Origin: Branchiostoma lanceolatum | Taxonomy: Eukaryota > Chordata > Leptocardii > Amphioxiformes > Branchiostomatidae | NCBI RefSeq assembly: GCF_035083965.1 | Contig: NC_089723.1 | Span: forward strand, 38,819,193 to 38,883,192 | DNA length: 64,000 bases | Direction of reading: 5' to 3' | Part shown: positions 1 to 12,545 of the stretch, one piece after another | Numbering within the stretch: the stretch's first letter is position 1 | Layout: the number at the start of each line of letters is the position of its first letter | Notes under the pieces: model-generated | What the model was told of the DNA's origin: nothing | The model's input: the letters and a program-made list of their open reading frames with translations, nothing else | Database searches by the model: none | Translations under genes and position numbers: made by a program

Positions 1-327
1 AGGCTTCTTGAGATAGCATAAAGACTATAGTACTTGTGCTTGATAATGCATACATGTATCTGTAACTATTCATTTGTCGTGACCTGTACTTAACCCATTG
101 GCATGTATGCACAATAAAGGTCTTAAATCCTACATATCTATACTGTAGTCAATTTACATAGCTTATTCTAACCTCCTTGCTGACACATACACATGCACCT
201 GGTTTGTAAACTATGTGTATCTCATTCACATTCCAGTCTGATTCTTTAACAGTTTGGCCCCTGCTCTTTCTTCCCTTGCGTCCCCCCCTAGGAAGTGGTG
301 TACATCCTGTGAAATCGTGACTCTCTC

Positions 328-800
328 TTTTCCTGTAAAGATCACTTCATGCTTGACCCAGATGTTTTACAACCTACCAAATGCATTAGTCACGATGGCA
401 GACTAATGGCACCTTTGGTACTTGGAGGTATTTAGTATCTGTATCTACATAGGCGGTCTAACCGCCCTTTGGCGCAACACACCATCTTCTGTTATCTGTC
501 TCTATATAGTCAGTATAGCCGCCCTTCAGCACAACACACTAGCACTGGTAATCAAAGTAAAAGATTTTAGCACATCAGTTTTACCTGTGCCCATGGCGGA
601 GAAGGTCATATATGACTTGATGGCTCTTTATGTACCTCTTTTCCTGTAAAGACCCCTCCATGCATGACCCATGTTTTACAACCTACCCAGTGTGGAACAC
701 CTCAGTCACATTATGGCAGACCAATTGTACCTAGCATAGTTGGAGGTATTAAAGTTAAAGTAAATTTTAGCACATCAGTTTTACTTGTGCTAATGGGGGG
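328..800 (+). repeat. Two imperfect direct repeats
   Basis: CTCTTTTCCTGTAAAGA, CATGCATGACCCATG-like and TTTTACAACCTACC recur at 328-425 and 640-740. A second block beginning TTTTAGCACATCAGTTTTAC occurs at 570 and 764. The block near 425-545 also carries the 'GTATCTGTAT..CGCCCTTCAGC' element found again at 37.5 and 54.5 kb. No coding signal. Confidence 0.6.
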
Positions 801-1082
801 TGAGGGTAGAGACCATACAAATTCACTAAATATATAAATAAATTGCCTTTTTTCAGAAGCTGTCATTTTCATTTCAAACCTTGATGATGACTTGAAGAGA
901 AAAAATGCATATTTTACAGGCTTTCAATGTCTTGTCAGAAATCTACCAAATGCTAATCATTGTAAGGCGGCAGCTAGTTCTTGAAAGCACAGGAGGAAGA
1001 TTGCAGTTTACATGACACAACACCCACACTTCACGAGAAGGAAACTGAAGCCTGCTCTCTCACACAAATCCTACCGTTATTT

Positions 1083-1998
1083 AGAGTACAATCTGCTCAC
1101 TGCTGGGTACTTTTTATTTTCTGTTCTAAAAAATATCTCCATATTCTGCACAATCCTTTACTACAGTATGCTCCTCTTATCATGTGCAGCACCTTTTATA
1201 CAATTCAAATGATTGGATTGAGTGTTAGTAACTTGTCAAACTAGAGTAGCAAAAGGTAGTCTCCTTGTTGCCTCCACTGTCTCCATCCTTTGTGTGATGA
1301 ACAAAACACCCTCTTTCCAAGGTAAGGGAATCCAACAGTGATCTAGAATACAACCTGCTCACTGTTGGGTACTTTTTATTATCTGTTCTTTTGAAACATC
1401 TCCATATTCTACTTCTCTTCTGAATCCCTTCCTAAGGTGCACTATTCTTATCATGACTTGTGCAGCACCTTTTATGCAATTTATGTGAATTATGAGTACT
1501 AGTAACTTGTCAAACTAGTATGGCAAGACAATTCTACCTGGGCTGACTCTATCTTTTGTGTGATGAACAAAACACCCTCTTTTCCAGGTAGGGGGATCCA
1601 ACAGTGATCTAGAGTACAACCTGCTCACTGTTGGGTACTTTTTATTATCTGTTCTATTGAAACATCTTCATATTCTACTCCTCTGCTTTATCCCTTCCTA
1701 TGGTGCACTATTCTTATCATGACTTGTGCAGCACCTTTTATGCAATTTATGTGAATTATGAGTACTAGTAACTTGTCAAACTAGTATTGCAAGACAATTC
1801 TACCTGGGCTGACTCTATCTTTTGTGTGATGAACAAAACACCTTCTTTTCAAGGTAAGGGAATCCAACGGTGATCTAGAGTACAACCTGCTCACTGTTGG
1901 GTACTTTTTATCATCTGTTCTTTTGAAACATCTCCATATTCTACTCCTCTGCCCAATCCCTTCCTATGGTGCAGTCTTCTTATCATGCGTAGCACCTT
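1083..1998 (+). repeat. About 265-bp tandem repeat, 3.5 copies
   Basis: Units start with ACAACCTGCTCACTG near 1088, 1350, 1616 and 1884 (spacing about 262-268). They share GGGTACTTTTTAT, GTGCAGCACCTTTTAT, AACTTGTCAAACTAG and GATGAACAAAACACCCT. Copies 2 and 3 are most alike; copy 1 is diverged and copy 4 truncated. Non-coding satellite. Confidence 0.85.
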
Positions 1999-2429
1999 TC
2001 AGTCGACAACCGCTTTAGCGATTAAGCTTTCCCCGCAGAAACGCTTCCACTTCATGGAATCCCCGCTGACGAATCAAGGTCGAGTCAAAAGGAAAGCGAC
2101 CAGATTCCAGTCACAAGGGAAGGATTTGATGTCTGGCTGCGTCCTTGCGTGGGAGGGGGGCGCAACGACACTCCTCACCTCAATCATAAAAGATTGCTGA
2201 TTGATTTTATGGGTGGGTGGATGCTCTTTTCTCGCATCATATTTAATAATTCCACCGGAAGTAGCTTATTCATACACCACGCCTACACAGTGTACGCCTC
2301 ATTACTTAGAGTTACCAACTTTAAGGAGCTGTAAACTCAGTCATTTTCAAGGAGACTTAATTTCAGGATTCAAGGGAAAAGGACTGGTTTTCGTAATTTA
2401 AGCTCATGGTTGAAACAATTTTGCAGTAC

Positions 2430-3560
2430 TGTAGTAATGCATCGGAAATGCATATTCGCAGTGTCATAAATTCACGGCCACTGACAAAAAAGCAAAAATA
2501 ATTTACATTACTACTTCCAATTTCAATACATTGTCTAAACCTTTGAAAATATAAGGAACATGATACATTTCCAAGTAAAGATGTACATGTAACACCTATG
2601 CACACACAATTGTATAGCACACAGTTTAGTACTAGGGTATATTTACACCTAATTTCTGTGGAATGACATCCAATTGAAGGCAAGGGATTACTGTAAATGT
2701 ATTTACTTTTGCAACTTGGTTTTATTTCGCATGGAAGAGAAAAGTACATTTTCGCAGTGTTTGAAGTTTGCGATTGAAACAATTCTGTAAAAAAAAATAA
2801 TCTCGATCCAGTTTTAGCTCACTGAAGAGCTAATCTTCCACTGGTCGTGACAGAGAAGAAGACAGACGCTATGTACAGTATTTACAGGTTCATTGTACCG
2901 GGGAAATTCCCCTAGCTCTTTTCGAATAGCACAATGAACTAAGTGGACCACGGCTTAACGTCCCATCCTAAGGACTGCGATCTTTTCCGGTAGCGTGCAT
3001 GTTGGGTGAGCAACACAGCCGGGATCAAACCCGGGGCTTCTAGTTCCAGAGGCAAGATCGCTAACCACTGGACTACGCACGCCACCATTACTGTAGTACA
3101 GCAGTAATGCAAATTGTTAACACATATTTGCGGTCTCGTGAATTCGCGGTGGAGAGATCGCAAGAAAAAATAAGACCACTGCGAAAGTTTCAAGATTTAC
3201 AGTAAAAAGAAATACTGTCCCTTGGTATGCCCCATCTGTGTCACCAGTATTAATCAATGAAGGAACTGCGGCATGTTCTATATCTGTGAGGTCAGCCCGT
3301 TTTTAACTGGTAAGCATGGCCAATCAATCTCCAAGCAGATATAGGGGACTGGGAGGAAGATCATAATTTTCTGAAAGCGGGTCCTCCCCAAACTGGAAGT
3401 CAAATAGGATTCAAGCCAAGTGTATTGTAAATCTGGAAACTTTTGCGGTGGTTTTATTTTCGCAGAGACCTCTCCACAAAATCATGTTACCGGGAATATG
3501 CATTTCCAATGTACATGTACATGTATTACTATAGAACGGTCTCAACCACCACTTTAAACA
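2430..3560. repeat. Copies of the 'GCAGTGGTTTTATTTTCGC' short element family
   Basis: Several degenerate copies (2435-2800, 3100-3205, 3428-3580) share ACTGTAAAT, CTTTCGCAGTGG, TTTTATTTTCGC and an opposite-oriented end with GCAAAATTAA and ATTTACAGTA. The same family recurs near 8.6, 10.6, 11.6, 13.4, 14.0, 26.4-26.9, 30.8, 35.7 and 37.1 kb. Short inverted ends suggest a MITE. Confidence 0.55.
2938..3092 (-). mobile_element. tRNA-derived SINE
   Basis: On the minus strand: an A-box-like GTAGTCCAGTGGTTAGC, a B-box GGTTTGATCC, then a shared tail with GCAGTCCTTAGGATGGGACG and TTAAGCCGTGGTCCAC. The same element occurs in plus orientation at 36488-36655. Derived from a tRNA gene but lacking a full cloverleaf. 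Confidence 0.7.
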
Positions 3561-3914
3561 CTGCAGGTTGTTCAGAAAGTCAGGCTGCCAAGGCCCATAC
3601 TAGCCATCTTCTCCGGTAGGCACTTTTCTTCAAAAGTACCGTTAGTACGTTTAGTCAGATGACAGTAACATCTAAAGTAAGCTGCCCAGAGGGTCTGAAT
3701 TGTAAATGCAACCACTTTCGATTCATGGGCTGTCAACCAACGCTCTCATGTAGTTCAAAGAGGGTGAGTCAGGTTATCTGTATCTGAGTGAAACATTGCA
3801 CTTTAAATTCTTTTCAATACATGCAACATGGGGACACAACTTGATACCACTAATGTGGCTATCTGTATGCAGCAGAAAGTACTAGCTAGCCTGGAGGCCA
3901 GACTGTTTCCAAAT

Positions 3915-4670
3915 TCCAGGGCCTACATAGGCCAGCTCATTCGCTCCGGGGCCTACATAGGCCAGCTCATTCGCTGCAGGGCCTACATAGGCCAGCTCAT
4001 TCGCTCCAGGGCCTACAGAGGCCAGCTCATTCGCTCCAGGGCCTACACAGGCGCTAGGCCAGCTCATTCGCTCCAGGGCCTACAGAGGCCAGCTCATTCG
4101 CTCCAGGGCCTACACAGGCGCTAGGCCAGCTCATTCGCTCCAGGGCCTACAGAGGTCAGCTCATTCGCTCCAGGGCCTACACAGGCGCTAGGCCAGCTCA
4201 TTCGCTCCAGGGCCTACGCAGGCGCTAGGCCAGCTCATTCGCTCCAGGGCCTACACAGGCGCTAGGCCAGCTCATTCGCTCCGGGGCCTACAGAGGCCAG
4301 CTCATTCGCTCCAGGGCCTACAGAGGCCAGCTCATTCGCTCCAGGGCCTACAGAGGCCAGCTCATTCGCTCCAGGGCCTACATAGGCCAGCTCATTCGCT
4401 CCAGGGCCTACATAGGCCAGCTCATTCGCTCCAGGGCCTGCACAGGCCAGCTCATTCGCTCCAGGGCCTACACAGGCGCTAGGCCAGCTCATTCGCTCCA
4501 GGGCCTACATAGGCAAGCTCATTCGCTCCAGGGCCTACATAGGCCAGCTCATTCGCTCCAGGGCCTACATAGGCAAGCTCATTCGCTCCAGGGCCTACAT
4601 AGGCAAGCTCATTCGCTCCAGGGCCTACATAGGCCAGCTCATTCGCTCCAGGGCCTGCACAGGCCAGCTC
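3915..4670 (+). repeat. 30/39-bp minisatellite
   Basis: About 22 copies of a 30-bp unit containing AGGGCCTACATAGGCCAGC and TCATTCGCTC. Some units are lengthened by CAGGCGCTA to about 39-40 bp. The array is open in several frames on both strands, giving spurious repetitive peptides. The flank at 4660-4700 matches, in reverse, 18543-18600 and 4770-4850, so the array grew inside a dispersed element. Confidence 0.9.
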
Positions 4671-4764
4671 CTCAGCTCCAGGGACAACATGCCCCCAATG
4701 AAATTTGACCAGAGCCACCCAAGTTAGACAGAACAGGAAGGTTATAACTCAGTGGGGCCGTGGT

Positions 4765-4860
4765 AAGACTTTCCTGGAGGCATGTTAGTCTTAGAGCTGA
4801 GGAGCTAGCCTGTGTAGGCTCTAGGAACAGTAGACATTCAGGCTATGTCTGCCAGGCCAT
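4765..4860 (+). repeat. Flanking inverted copy of the minisatellite host element
   Basis: CTGGAGGCATGTTAG, GAGCTGAGGAGCTAGC and TGTGTAGGCTC here are the inverse of 4655-4700 and match 18540-18600 in direct orientation. Together they look like terminal inverted repeats of a dispersed element. Confidence 0.5.
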
Positions 4861-6235
4861 GTGTCTGCCAGCTCGAACCGCAGAATCCCTGTGTGGGTTG
4901 GGGGCATTTACACCTATTGTAGGCCATAGGGAAATCAACATGGTTATCACAGTTGTATGTGTCTCTATAGACCTTAATGTTGTAATATAGATGATATTTC
5001 ATAAGAAACCTCTAGAGCTTGACTTCCTGTCCTAGATTAAATTCTATAGATTGCTGAATCAATACTTAAACTTTTCATATTCATTTTCTTACACAATACT
5101 ATACAAACATGTACAAGGTTATAATCTTACCGCGTATGTATTATGCATTTGGTTTGGTTTGGACAAGAGTGGTCCAAAGAGTGATCACACCAGCAATGCA
5201 CTTTCTAATTCTACTTTTACAATTTTGCCGAATGATAATATTACCAACGTTAAGGGGTTTAGATGAAACCTTTGATCCAGTAGGAATATGTGTGTTCTAC
5301 CATCATGTATGATCATAATAACTTTTAGTTTTTATGAATACCAATTCTGACGTTTTTTCCTTGCAGGAAGAATTTTTTCCTCAGGAGTGCACCAAAGAAC
5401 AGACTTTCTCCTCACACTCTGTTTTCATGTTGATCTTCTAATCTAGAATTATTAGAATTACATGTAGAATTGATTGACAACCAAGAAATTAAATTGGTGT
5501 GGCCTAACTGAGCCTAAACCTCTTCCCTACTGGGACTGTAGCATTAGACAAGTGTTTGAGCCAGTTTATAAATGGAGAAATTCGAGCAGGGGAAAAATCT
5601 AAGACAAAGACAAATCACGATGATGATCCATGGGTCCAGTGACCTTCAACGAATCTATAATCATTTCTCGGGACACAATTCTGGAAACGCGTCAGAATTC
5701 ACCGGGGAGACAGCGACATGTTTTGTCACTTGAGTGTAATGGAATTTATAATGAGGGGAGCTGTGCCTCTGAGGCCCAGCGGAGGTGCTGGCAAGGACGT
5801 TCTTATTATTCCACCTTGGTGCGACAGGGCTCGAAATACTGGGTGCATGTGCACCTGTGTGTATCCAAAATTGGAGCTATACACCTAATTTTTGACTGTG
5901 CACCTAGATACTTTTGTAGGCTATAGGGTGAAGGTACTATAGTACACTAGTAAACAGTATCAGAAAAAGCAATATAACCCTTTGTTGCACTTTCTTTGAT
6001 GCACTACTTGTATGAAAATTGGAAGCTAAAGAATTACAGATTGGCGTTCATTATAAAAAAATATAATTATGATTATAAGAGCATTAAACTGTAATTATGT
6101 TTTGCTGACAGTCAACTTTATTTTATGTGGTGCACCCAAAATTCTTTCTGTACACCTAATTCTCTTGGTAGGGTGCAATAGTGCACCTATTTGCAAAAAT
6201 GGATTTCGAGCCCTCAAAATGTCGGCTTGTAAACC

Positions 6236-6362
6236 TTAATTCACATTAGCCCTACAGAATCGGCTATGGATTACCAGCCCTGTATGAGAATGGCAGTCTC
6301 TGCCACATAAGGCGCATCTGTAAGCTGACTCGGGTCTGCAAAGTTCTTTTCTCAGAATCCGC
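6236..6362 (-). pseudogene. 3' end of a non-LTR retrotransposon ORF (C-terminal zinc-finger tail)
   Basis: The minus-strand frame ends ESAYRCALCGRDCHSHTG, LVIHSRFCRANVN, stop. This C-x2-C-x9-10-H-x4-C finger with 'CGRDC.S..GL..HSR.C' is the usual C-terminal tail of LINE reverse-transcriptase ORFs in many invertebrates. Upstream coding sequence is missing and replaced by a satellite from about 6400. A broken fragment only. Confidence 0.6.
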
Positions 6363-6394
6363 TTTTCTGAAATCTGCTTAAACTGGACTATATT

Positions 6395-7260
6395 CTTGTA
6401 GCATGACTTTTGGAAGATACAGACGGTACAATGTGCATTCCTCCATGACAAAAACATCATGTGACATTCAGAAGTCAGCCACAAAGCTACCAATACATGT
6501 ACTGTACCCCTTCGCTGTGGGTGCTTCTCGCTTTTGGGAGATATATAAAGTACAATATGAATATCACTTAGATGTTTTGCAACAAGAAAATCATGTGACA
6601 TTCAGAAATCAGCCACAAAGCTACCAATACATGTACTGTACCCCTTCGCTGTGGGTGCTTCTCGCTTTTGGGAGATATATAGACAGTACAATATGAATAT
6701 CACTTAAATGTTTTGCAACAAAAACATCATGTGACATTCAGGAGTCAGCAGGAGAGCTGACAATACGCATACATATATATTACATGCCTTAAATTGTACG
6801 CCTATGCTGTGGGTGCTTCACGCTTTTGGAAGATACAAACAGTTCGATATGATCACTTAAATGGTTTTCAGTATTCCTCTGTGACAAAAACATCATGTGA
6901 CATTCAGAAACCAGCAGCAAAGAAGCCAAGAATGGACATACGTCCCATGCCATGGTCCTTTACGGATATTGTACGTCTACGCTGTGGGTGCTTCACGCTT
7001 TTAGGAGATACAAACAGTACGATATGAATATCACTTAAATGTTTTTCAGCAATCCTCTGTGATAAAAAACTTCATTCACGGTCCTTTACGAAAACTGAAC
7101 ACCTACGCTGTGGGTGCATTACGCTTTGGGGAGATACAAACAGAACAATATGATCATATCATGTGACGTTTAGAAGTCAGCGGGAAAGCTGCCGATACGT
7201 ATACGTCCCGTGCCTTTACGGAAATTGTCCGCCTACGCTATGAGTGCGTCACGCTCTCGC
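6395..7260 (+). repeat. About 130-190-bp tandem repeat
   Basis: Units contain CGCTGTGGGTGCTTC, CGCTTTTGGGAGATA, CAATATGAATATCACTTAAA, GTTTTGCAACAAAA and ATCATGTGACATTCAGAA. At least six copies, decreasing in similarity to the right. No coding function. Confidence 0.8.
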
Positions 7261-7370
7261 GCTGCGTAGGAATCAATGGGCGCAGATGGCATGCGATAAG
7301 CTGCGTGGTTAGGGTAATGCCATCAACCATAATTGAGCCAATTTATCCTCATCCTCCAGAGCACCCCATT

Positions 7371-8120
7371 TGAGATGCCGTCACAAAACCCATTCCTCTG
7401 CACACTCGCTCGCACCTGGGGATTCCCGTTTGTTTACTTCACAAGAACCGCAGAATGGCGCCAAGACAGATCCATCAATGGATGATCCACTTTTGTATCT
7501 TTAATTTTTCCTGGTTTGGTTTATGTAGTTTCGATTGGTTGGACAAGAGGCCCAAAGGTTCGTCACTGTACAAAATTGCTTTCGCAGTGGTCTTATTTTG
7601 CAGAAGGAAGGAAAAGAAGGTTTTTATAGAAGGGAAAAGAAGGTTTTAAATTTGCAATACTAGTTGAAACAATTCTGTACTTTCACAATTCGAATTCAAC
7701 AATTCACCCATGTGAGATGTCATCACAAAACCCATTCCTCTGCAAACTCGCTCGCACCTGGGGATTCCCGTTGGTTTACTTCACAAGAACCGCAGAATGT
7801 CACCGAGACAGATCCATTAATGGGTGATCCAGTTTTTGTATGTCTAATTTGTCTTGTGTATTTTTATGTTAAAAATTTGGTTTAGTTTACTTTGGTTTGG
7901 TTTGGTTTGGTTGGACAAGAGGCCCAAAGGTTCATCACATAAACAAGAACTGTAAATTCAATAATTATTGCTTTCGCAGAGGTCTTATTTTGCAACAGGA
8001 AGGAAAGGGAGGTTTTCACGGTATCTTAAATTCGCGGTTAAAACAATTCACCCCATTTGACTTCATAAAATCACAAAATCACATGCCATTCCTCTGCATA
8101 ATCTCTTGCACCTGGGGAAT
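7371..8120 (+). repeat. About 340-bp repeat, three copies
   Basis: GTCACAAAACCCATTCCTCT, CTCGCACCTGGGGATT, CTTCACAAGAACCGC and GGTTGGACAAGAGGCCCAAA recur near 7380, 7720 and 8060. Within each copy is a piece of the GCAGTGGTCTTATTTTGC family. The third copy is truncated. Confidence 0.75.
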
Positions 8121-9204
8121 TTTCTTTTTTTTTTATTTCCTTTTTTTACATTGTGTTCCATAAAAACATATGTAAAAAGAATAGAGCACAAGAACTGATA
8201 CAAGTTAAGGCTACAATCTACATCGTAAATATACATCTTTGTAAGTAATATCTATAATATCTATATATCTATATATCTAGAAGAATAACAAATGACAAAT
8301 GAATATGACAGATTTGATATTAAACAAAATACGACAGAAATGATGACAAATAAATATGACACAAGCAATACTAAGGAATTACTCTTGATAAATATTTTAA
8401 AGAAAATTCTTAATCCTGTTTTTTTACTTCACAAGAACGGCGGAACTGAACCAAAACCGATAAATCAAAGTGTGATCAAAAGGAAATAAAGATGGGAGGG
8501 GATATGGAAGAGGGTGTCATCATTTATGCATCCTGAGCAAAACCTGTCCTCCTTTATTTATGTATGAGGTCATGCACAGACACATGGATAAACTGTAGAT
8601 CTGGAAATATTTATGGCGGTTTTATTTCTATTTTCGTGCTTTTTGTAACGCCAAACACCATGAAAATGCATTTTTCTGCTACAGAACCGTTTCAACCACA
8701 AACTTGAAGCACTGCAAAACCCTCTTTTTCACTCCTACTGCAAAATTAGATCCCTGCTAAAATAAAAGAATCTACAGTACAAACTGAATGACAAACCACC
8801 ATGCATGCAGTAGTATCAATTGGATATAGCAATCACTCAACTCCTTATCCTTTCCTCCTGAAAAGGAAATAACAACGTTTTGCTTCAATTTTGTTCCCGG
8901 AAATGGAATCATCTGCGGTAAGAAACCCAATTAATCTGGAGAGTGTACAGCCCTTTCCATGAAAGGCTTTAGAAGCTACATAAACAGTTGGATTTCAGAG
9001 AGTGAAGAGCTTTTGAATGGATAAAGTAGGGATTTACTCTACGTAAGGGAATGTAAAGTCATTTTGACTTAGTTATTCCCACTTTCAACAAGGCATGATA
9101 GAGCTATACAATGAATCTAGTGCAGCGTCAAGTCAACCTGACTCTTGGAAGCTCAACTTAAACGTAATGAGTCTAGTATTTTTGGCTTGTGTACAAAAAT
9201 GTGT

Positions 9205-9205
9205 C

Positions 9206-9257
<52 letters not shown>

Positions 9258-9269
9258 TGTGTGCGTGTG

Positions 9270-9309
<40 letters not shown>

Positions 9310-9356
9310 TGTGTGCGTGTGTGCAAGTGTGTGTGTGTGTGTGTGTGTATGTGTGT

Positions 9357-9393
<37 letters not shown>

Positions 9394-9415
9394 AGAGCCA
9401 GAGAGAGAGCTAAAG
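9205..9415 (+). repeat. (GT)n then (GA)n microsatellite
   Basis: An interrupted GT array (9205-9355) passes directly into a GAGA/GAAAGA array (9357-9415). The open frames across it are by-products of the repeat. Confidence 0.95.
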
Positions 9416-10018
9416 AAAGAGCCAAAGAGAGAGTTCATATGTGTGCTAAATTTGGTTAGGTCTTGACCAATTGACTAATTGAAAGAATTATTTTATTTTG
9501 TCCCCTTGGCGGCTTTATTAGGTACTGCAAGAGAACTTCCACTCTTTCTACCTCCTTTTAACTTCAAAATTCCCCACATTGCATTTTCTTCATTTGCAAT
9601 TTTCTTCATTTGCAATTTGAAACACGAAGTACAATGTCCTTCAGATTACCTTGACTTTAGTTACGAGAAGCCCTGGGGGAGCTCCACCAGCACATGTATC
9701 CGTATGTGCATCTATATTACTCCATCAGGATCTTATTGCCCTTGGGCGTGACGTGCCGGCTTCACAGACATCTGCATACTTACATTACATTGGACAACTT
9801 GTCAGTAGTGGGCTGGAGATACATGTCTGAGTTAAAGTGATGTTATCCGGGTAATAAAGCATGTCGGAACGCGAAGGAAGGCGTGAGATAAATCTAAATG
9901 CTACGTACATGTAGATGAACGTTTGACATACAGGTAATAAGAAAGGAAAGATAACAGGATTCAAAAGTAAGTTTACTGAGATGATTTGTAACTAGCATAG
10001 ATTTATACAAGATAAGAA

Positions 10019-10442
10019 TAACTCAAGCAACTGGATAATTTGAAAACGGTCAGACATTTCAGATAGCACCCGATATCTTTTGTCAGTGACGCCTGCTGCC
10101 TGAAACGTCTGACTGTTTTCAAATTCTGTTCAGTTGCTTGAGTTGTTGTTGTCTTGTGTAAATCTATTCTAGTTTCTAATTTGAAAACGGTCAGACGTTT
10201 CAGATAGCATCCACTATCTTTTGTCAGTGACGCTCTACTACTACGCTCTCTACCTGAAACGTCTGACCGGCTAAAAATCTGTCCAGTTGCTTGAGTGATT
10301 TGTTGTCTTGTGTAAATCTATTCTAGTTTCTAATTTGAAAACCGTCAGACGTTTCAGATAGCAAACAATATCTTATGTCAGTGACGCTCTCTACCTGAAA
10401 CGTCTGACGGGCTAAAAATCTGTCCAGTTGCTTGAGTAATCT
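10019..10442. mobile_element. Nested copies of a foldback MITE ('CTCAAGCAACTGGATA' family)
   Basis: The outer ends are TAACTCAAGCAACTGGATA and CAGTTGCTTGAGTAA, inverse of each other. Three internal units each pair GTCAGACGTTTCAGATAGC with CTGAAACGTCTGAC around CTTTTGTCAGTGACGC. Related copies lie near 24640, 38397, 59835-60000 and 62295. Confidence 0.75.
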
Positions 10443-11551
10443 GTTGCAAATCATCTATTTAGCTTACTTTCAAGTCATCATAAGATAGAATTAGTAAACC
10501 AGTAGTGTACAGACTGATAACTGTGTGGCATAATGTTCATAAGTCCTTCTTTGATGATAAATATAAAAGAATAGAGAATGAATCTCAATAGAATTAAACA
10601 GACTGTTCGCTTTGATCAAATTTCACGGTCGTTTCAAGTTCGCGATAGCGCTAAAGTCACATACTGCACAGTTACTGCAATAGAAACAGCAAGTTTTAAA
10701 TTTGCAGTAAAATGGTCGGTCATCAGGAAAACCAAGGACATCAAATCACAGCGAAATTTCAAAAATTAATGTTACAGTATTCACTTAAATGTTTTAACAA
10801 TATTGATTTGATTCATTCAGCTGTATAATCTTCTTTCAACTAATATGCTTTTTTTTCTTGGAAATATCTTGTGCTGACAAGAATCACCGCACTTATTCAC
10901 TAAGCCTGACGCCTGTTTATCAGCCCAGCACAGCGGCCGTGTGTTTATCAACATCCCCTCTAGCCTGACCAAACCGCACCACAACTCAAGTCAGAACACC
11001 TCCTGACAGGAAGTCACGCTCCATGGCTCGAAATCAATTTTTGGGGATAGGTGTACTGGTAAAAGAACCAAACACACTTAGCACTAGCAGAGTAGCCCCT
11101 GCTGTAGTGCTTGCACGAATGTGTGGCCCAAGGGCTACAGAAATGGAGATAGGCACTGCCACTATGCATCTGATCAAGATGCCTGGGTCACTTTCTTTCT
11201 TTTTTATACTGCTGCACCTGATTTTCTAAAAATCTAAGTACACAGAAAACATTTTAAGTCCATGAATGAAGTAGAATGAAGTAGAATGAAGTAGAATGAA
11301 GCAGAATGTCAGCAAAACATGATTACACACTTTACTGCCTGTCTTCAAAGCTTGACTCTGAAATTTTAAAGCTAACTTCAAAATTATAAATAAGTAATAT
11401 ACTGTACAAGCTTTTATAATCTTTTCTGACATTTGAAATGTCAAGAATATGCTGAACGATGTTAAGTTGGCATACATAACCCTGCACCAGTGCATCCACA
11501 ATAAAAAAAATTAGGCGCAAGTTCGGTTGCAAAAAGTTCATATGCACCCAG

Positions 11552-11763
11552 TACTGTAAATGCATTTAAGCTCGCATTGTTTTTATTTCGCAGTAGGGAG
11601 AAAATGTAGTGTTCGCGGTGGTCTTAACTTCGCGTTTGAAACAACAGTATTGCTACAGTCATAGGTGGGCAAAAAGTTTCGCGGTAGTTTTAAGTTTGCG
11701 CTGAAAGTTCACTGCAAAAACTGTGAACATAAAACCACCGCGAACATTACTGCATTTACAGTA
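11552..11763. mobile_element. MITE with TACTGTAAATGCA termini
   Basis: Begins TACTGTAAATGCATTTAAG and ends with CTGCATTTACAGTA, inverse of the start. Internally it holds TTCGCGGTGGTCTTAA and AAAACCACCGCGAAC in opposite sense. A related copy is at 13391-13601. Confidence 0.75.
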
Positions 11764-12545
11764 TTTCCAGCCCTGACTGCTGCTTTAGGGTCCACTCTCA
11801 CCGGCTCCCACAGAAACACAACCTTCCTCAATAAAGCTGTTCAAGCTTTACAAGCATCACACATCAACTTCACAGGTGCTCAACAGAGCAGAACATGGTG
11901 GTGGGTGGAGGAAGTACGCTACAGTCATCATCTAGTCATCATCATCATACTTCATAGTGTAGAAAATAAAACAGTAACAGATGCATTTATGGGTCTTTTC
12001 TAAGAACTAGCATTTAAAGCACTTTCTAAAAAAAGTACTTCTTTTCAAGAATTGGTTTTTGGAAGTGTTTGGAAGTACAGTCATCATCTAGTCATTGTTG
12101 TATACAGTGTAACAAATAAAACAGTAACAGCTGCATTTATGATAATCTTTTCTAGGAAACAGAAAGGGACAACATACATGTAATTTTTTCAAAGTATCTA
12201 TTCTTAAAATTGCTTCCTGGTTTCTGGAAACGTTGGGAAGTACAGTCACTATATTAGTATATACCCATCATCATAATTATAAATAGGGTAGTGAATAACA
12301 CAATATTATATTGCAGTCTTTTCTGGGAAATGGGAAGGGAGGAAAGCATTTTTTATAGAAAATTGTTTCTTGCAAAAAAATGTCTCCCGTCCTCCTTTTC
12401 CTATATGAAAATTAGCCATGCTACATTTGTTATTGTATCTGAAAGTCAGTGTAATGTATTGTTCCATTGACAATAGAAAAATAAGAGTTTACCTGGCACA
12501 AAGTGTATATAGTTCATATAGGATGCATCTAAAACATGAAATTAC

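Larger units (their letters stand above)
1..12545. other. Repeat-rich region downstream of endophilin exon 2, no further exon found
   Basis: Presumably endophilin intron 2, since the following BAR-domain exon should lie on the minus strand at lower coordinates. I searched by eye for segments encoding the next conserved endophilin block and saw none. Gene-free stretches include 5000-6200 and 8150-9050, where only AT-rich sequence was seen. Confidence 0.5.

Noticed and set aside
2070..2200. GC-richer island with an open frame (MESPLTNQGRVKRKAT)
   Set aside because: Short, no partner exons, no family recognised, and overlapped by a second frame of equal quality.
3915..4670. Possible CRISPR-like array
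   Set aside because: Units are head-to-tail without unique spacers; this is a minisatellite in a eukaryotic genome.
3828..4718. Repetitive open frames on both strands (ANELAYVGPG-type peptides)
   Set aside because: They come from a 30-bp unit whose length is a multiple of three; no start context, splice signals or domain.
9095..9459. Cys/Val- and His/Thr-rich frames
   Set aside because: Direct translation of the GT and GA microsatellite.
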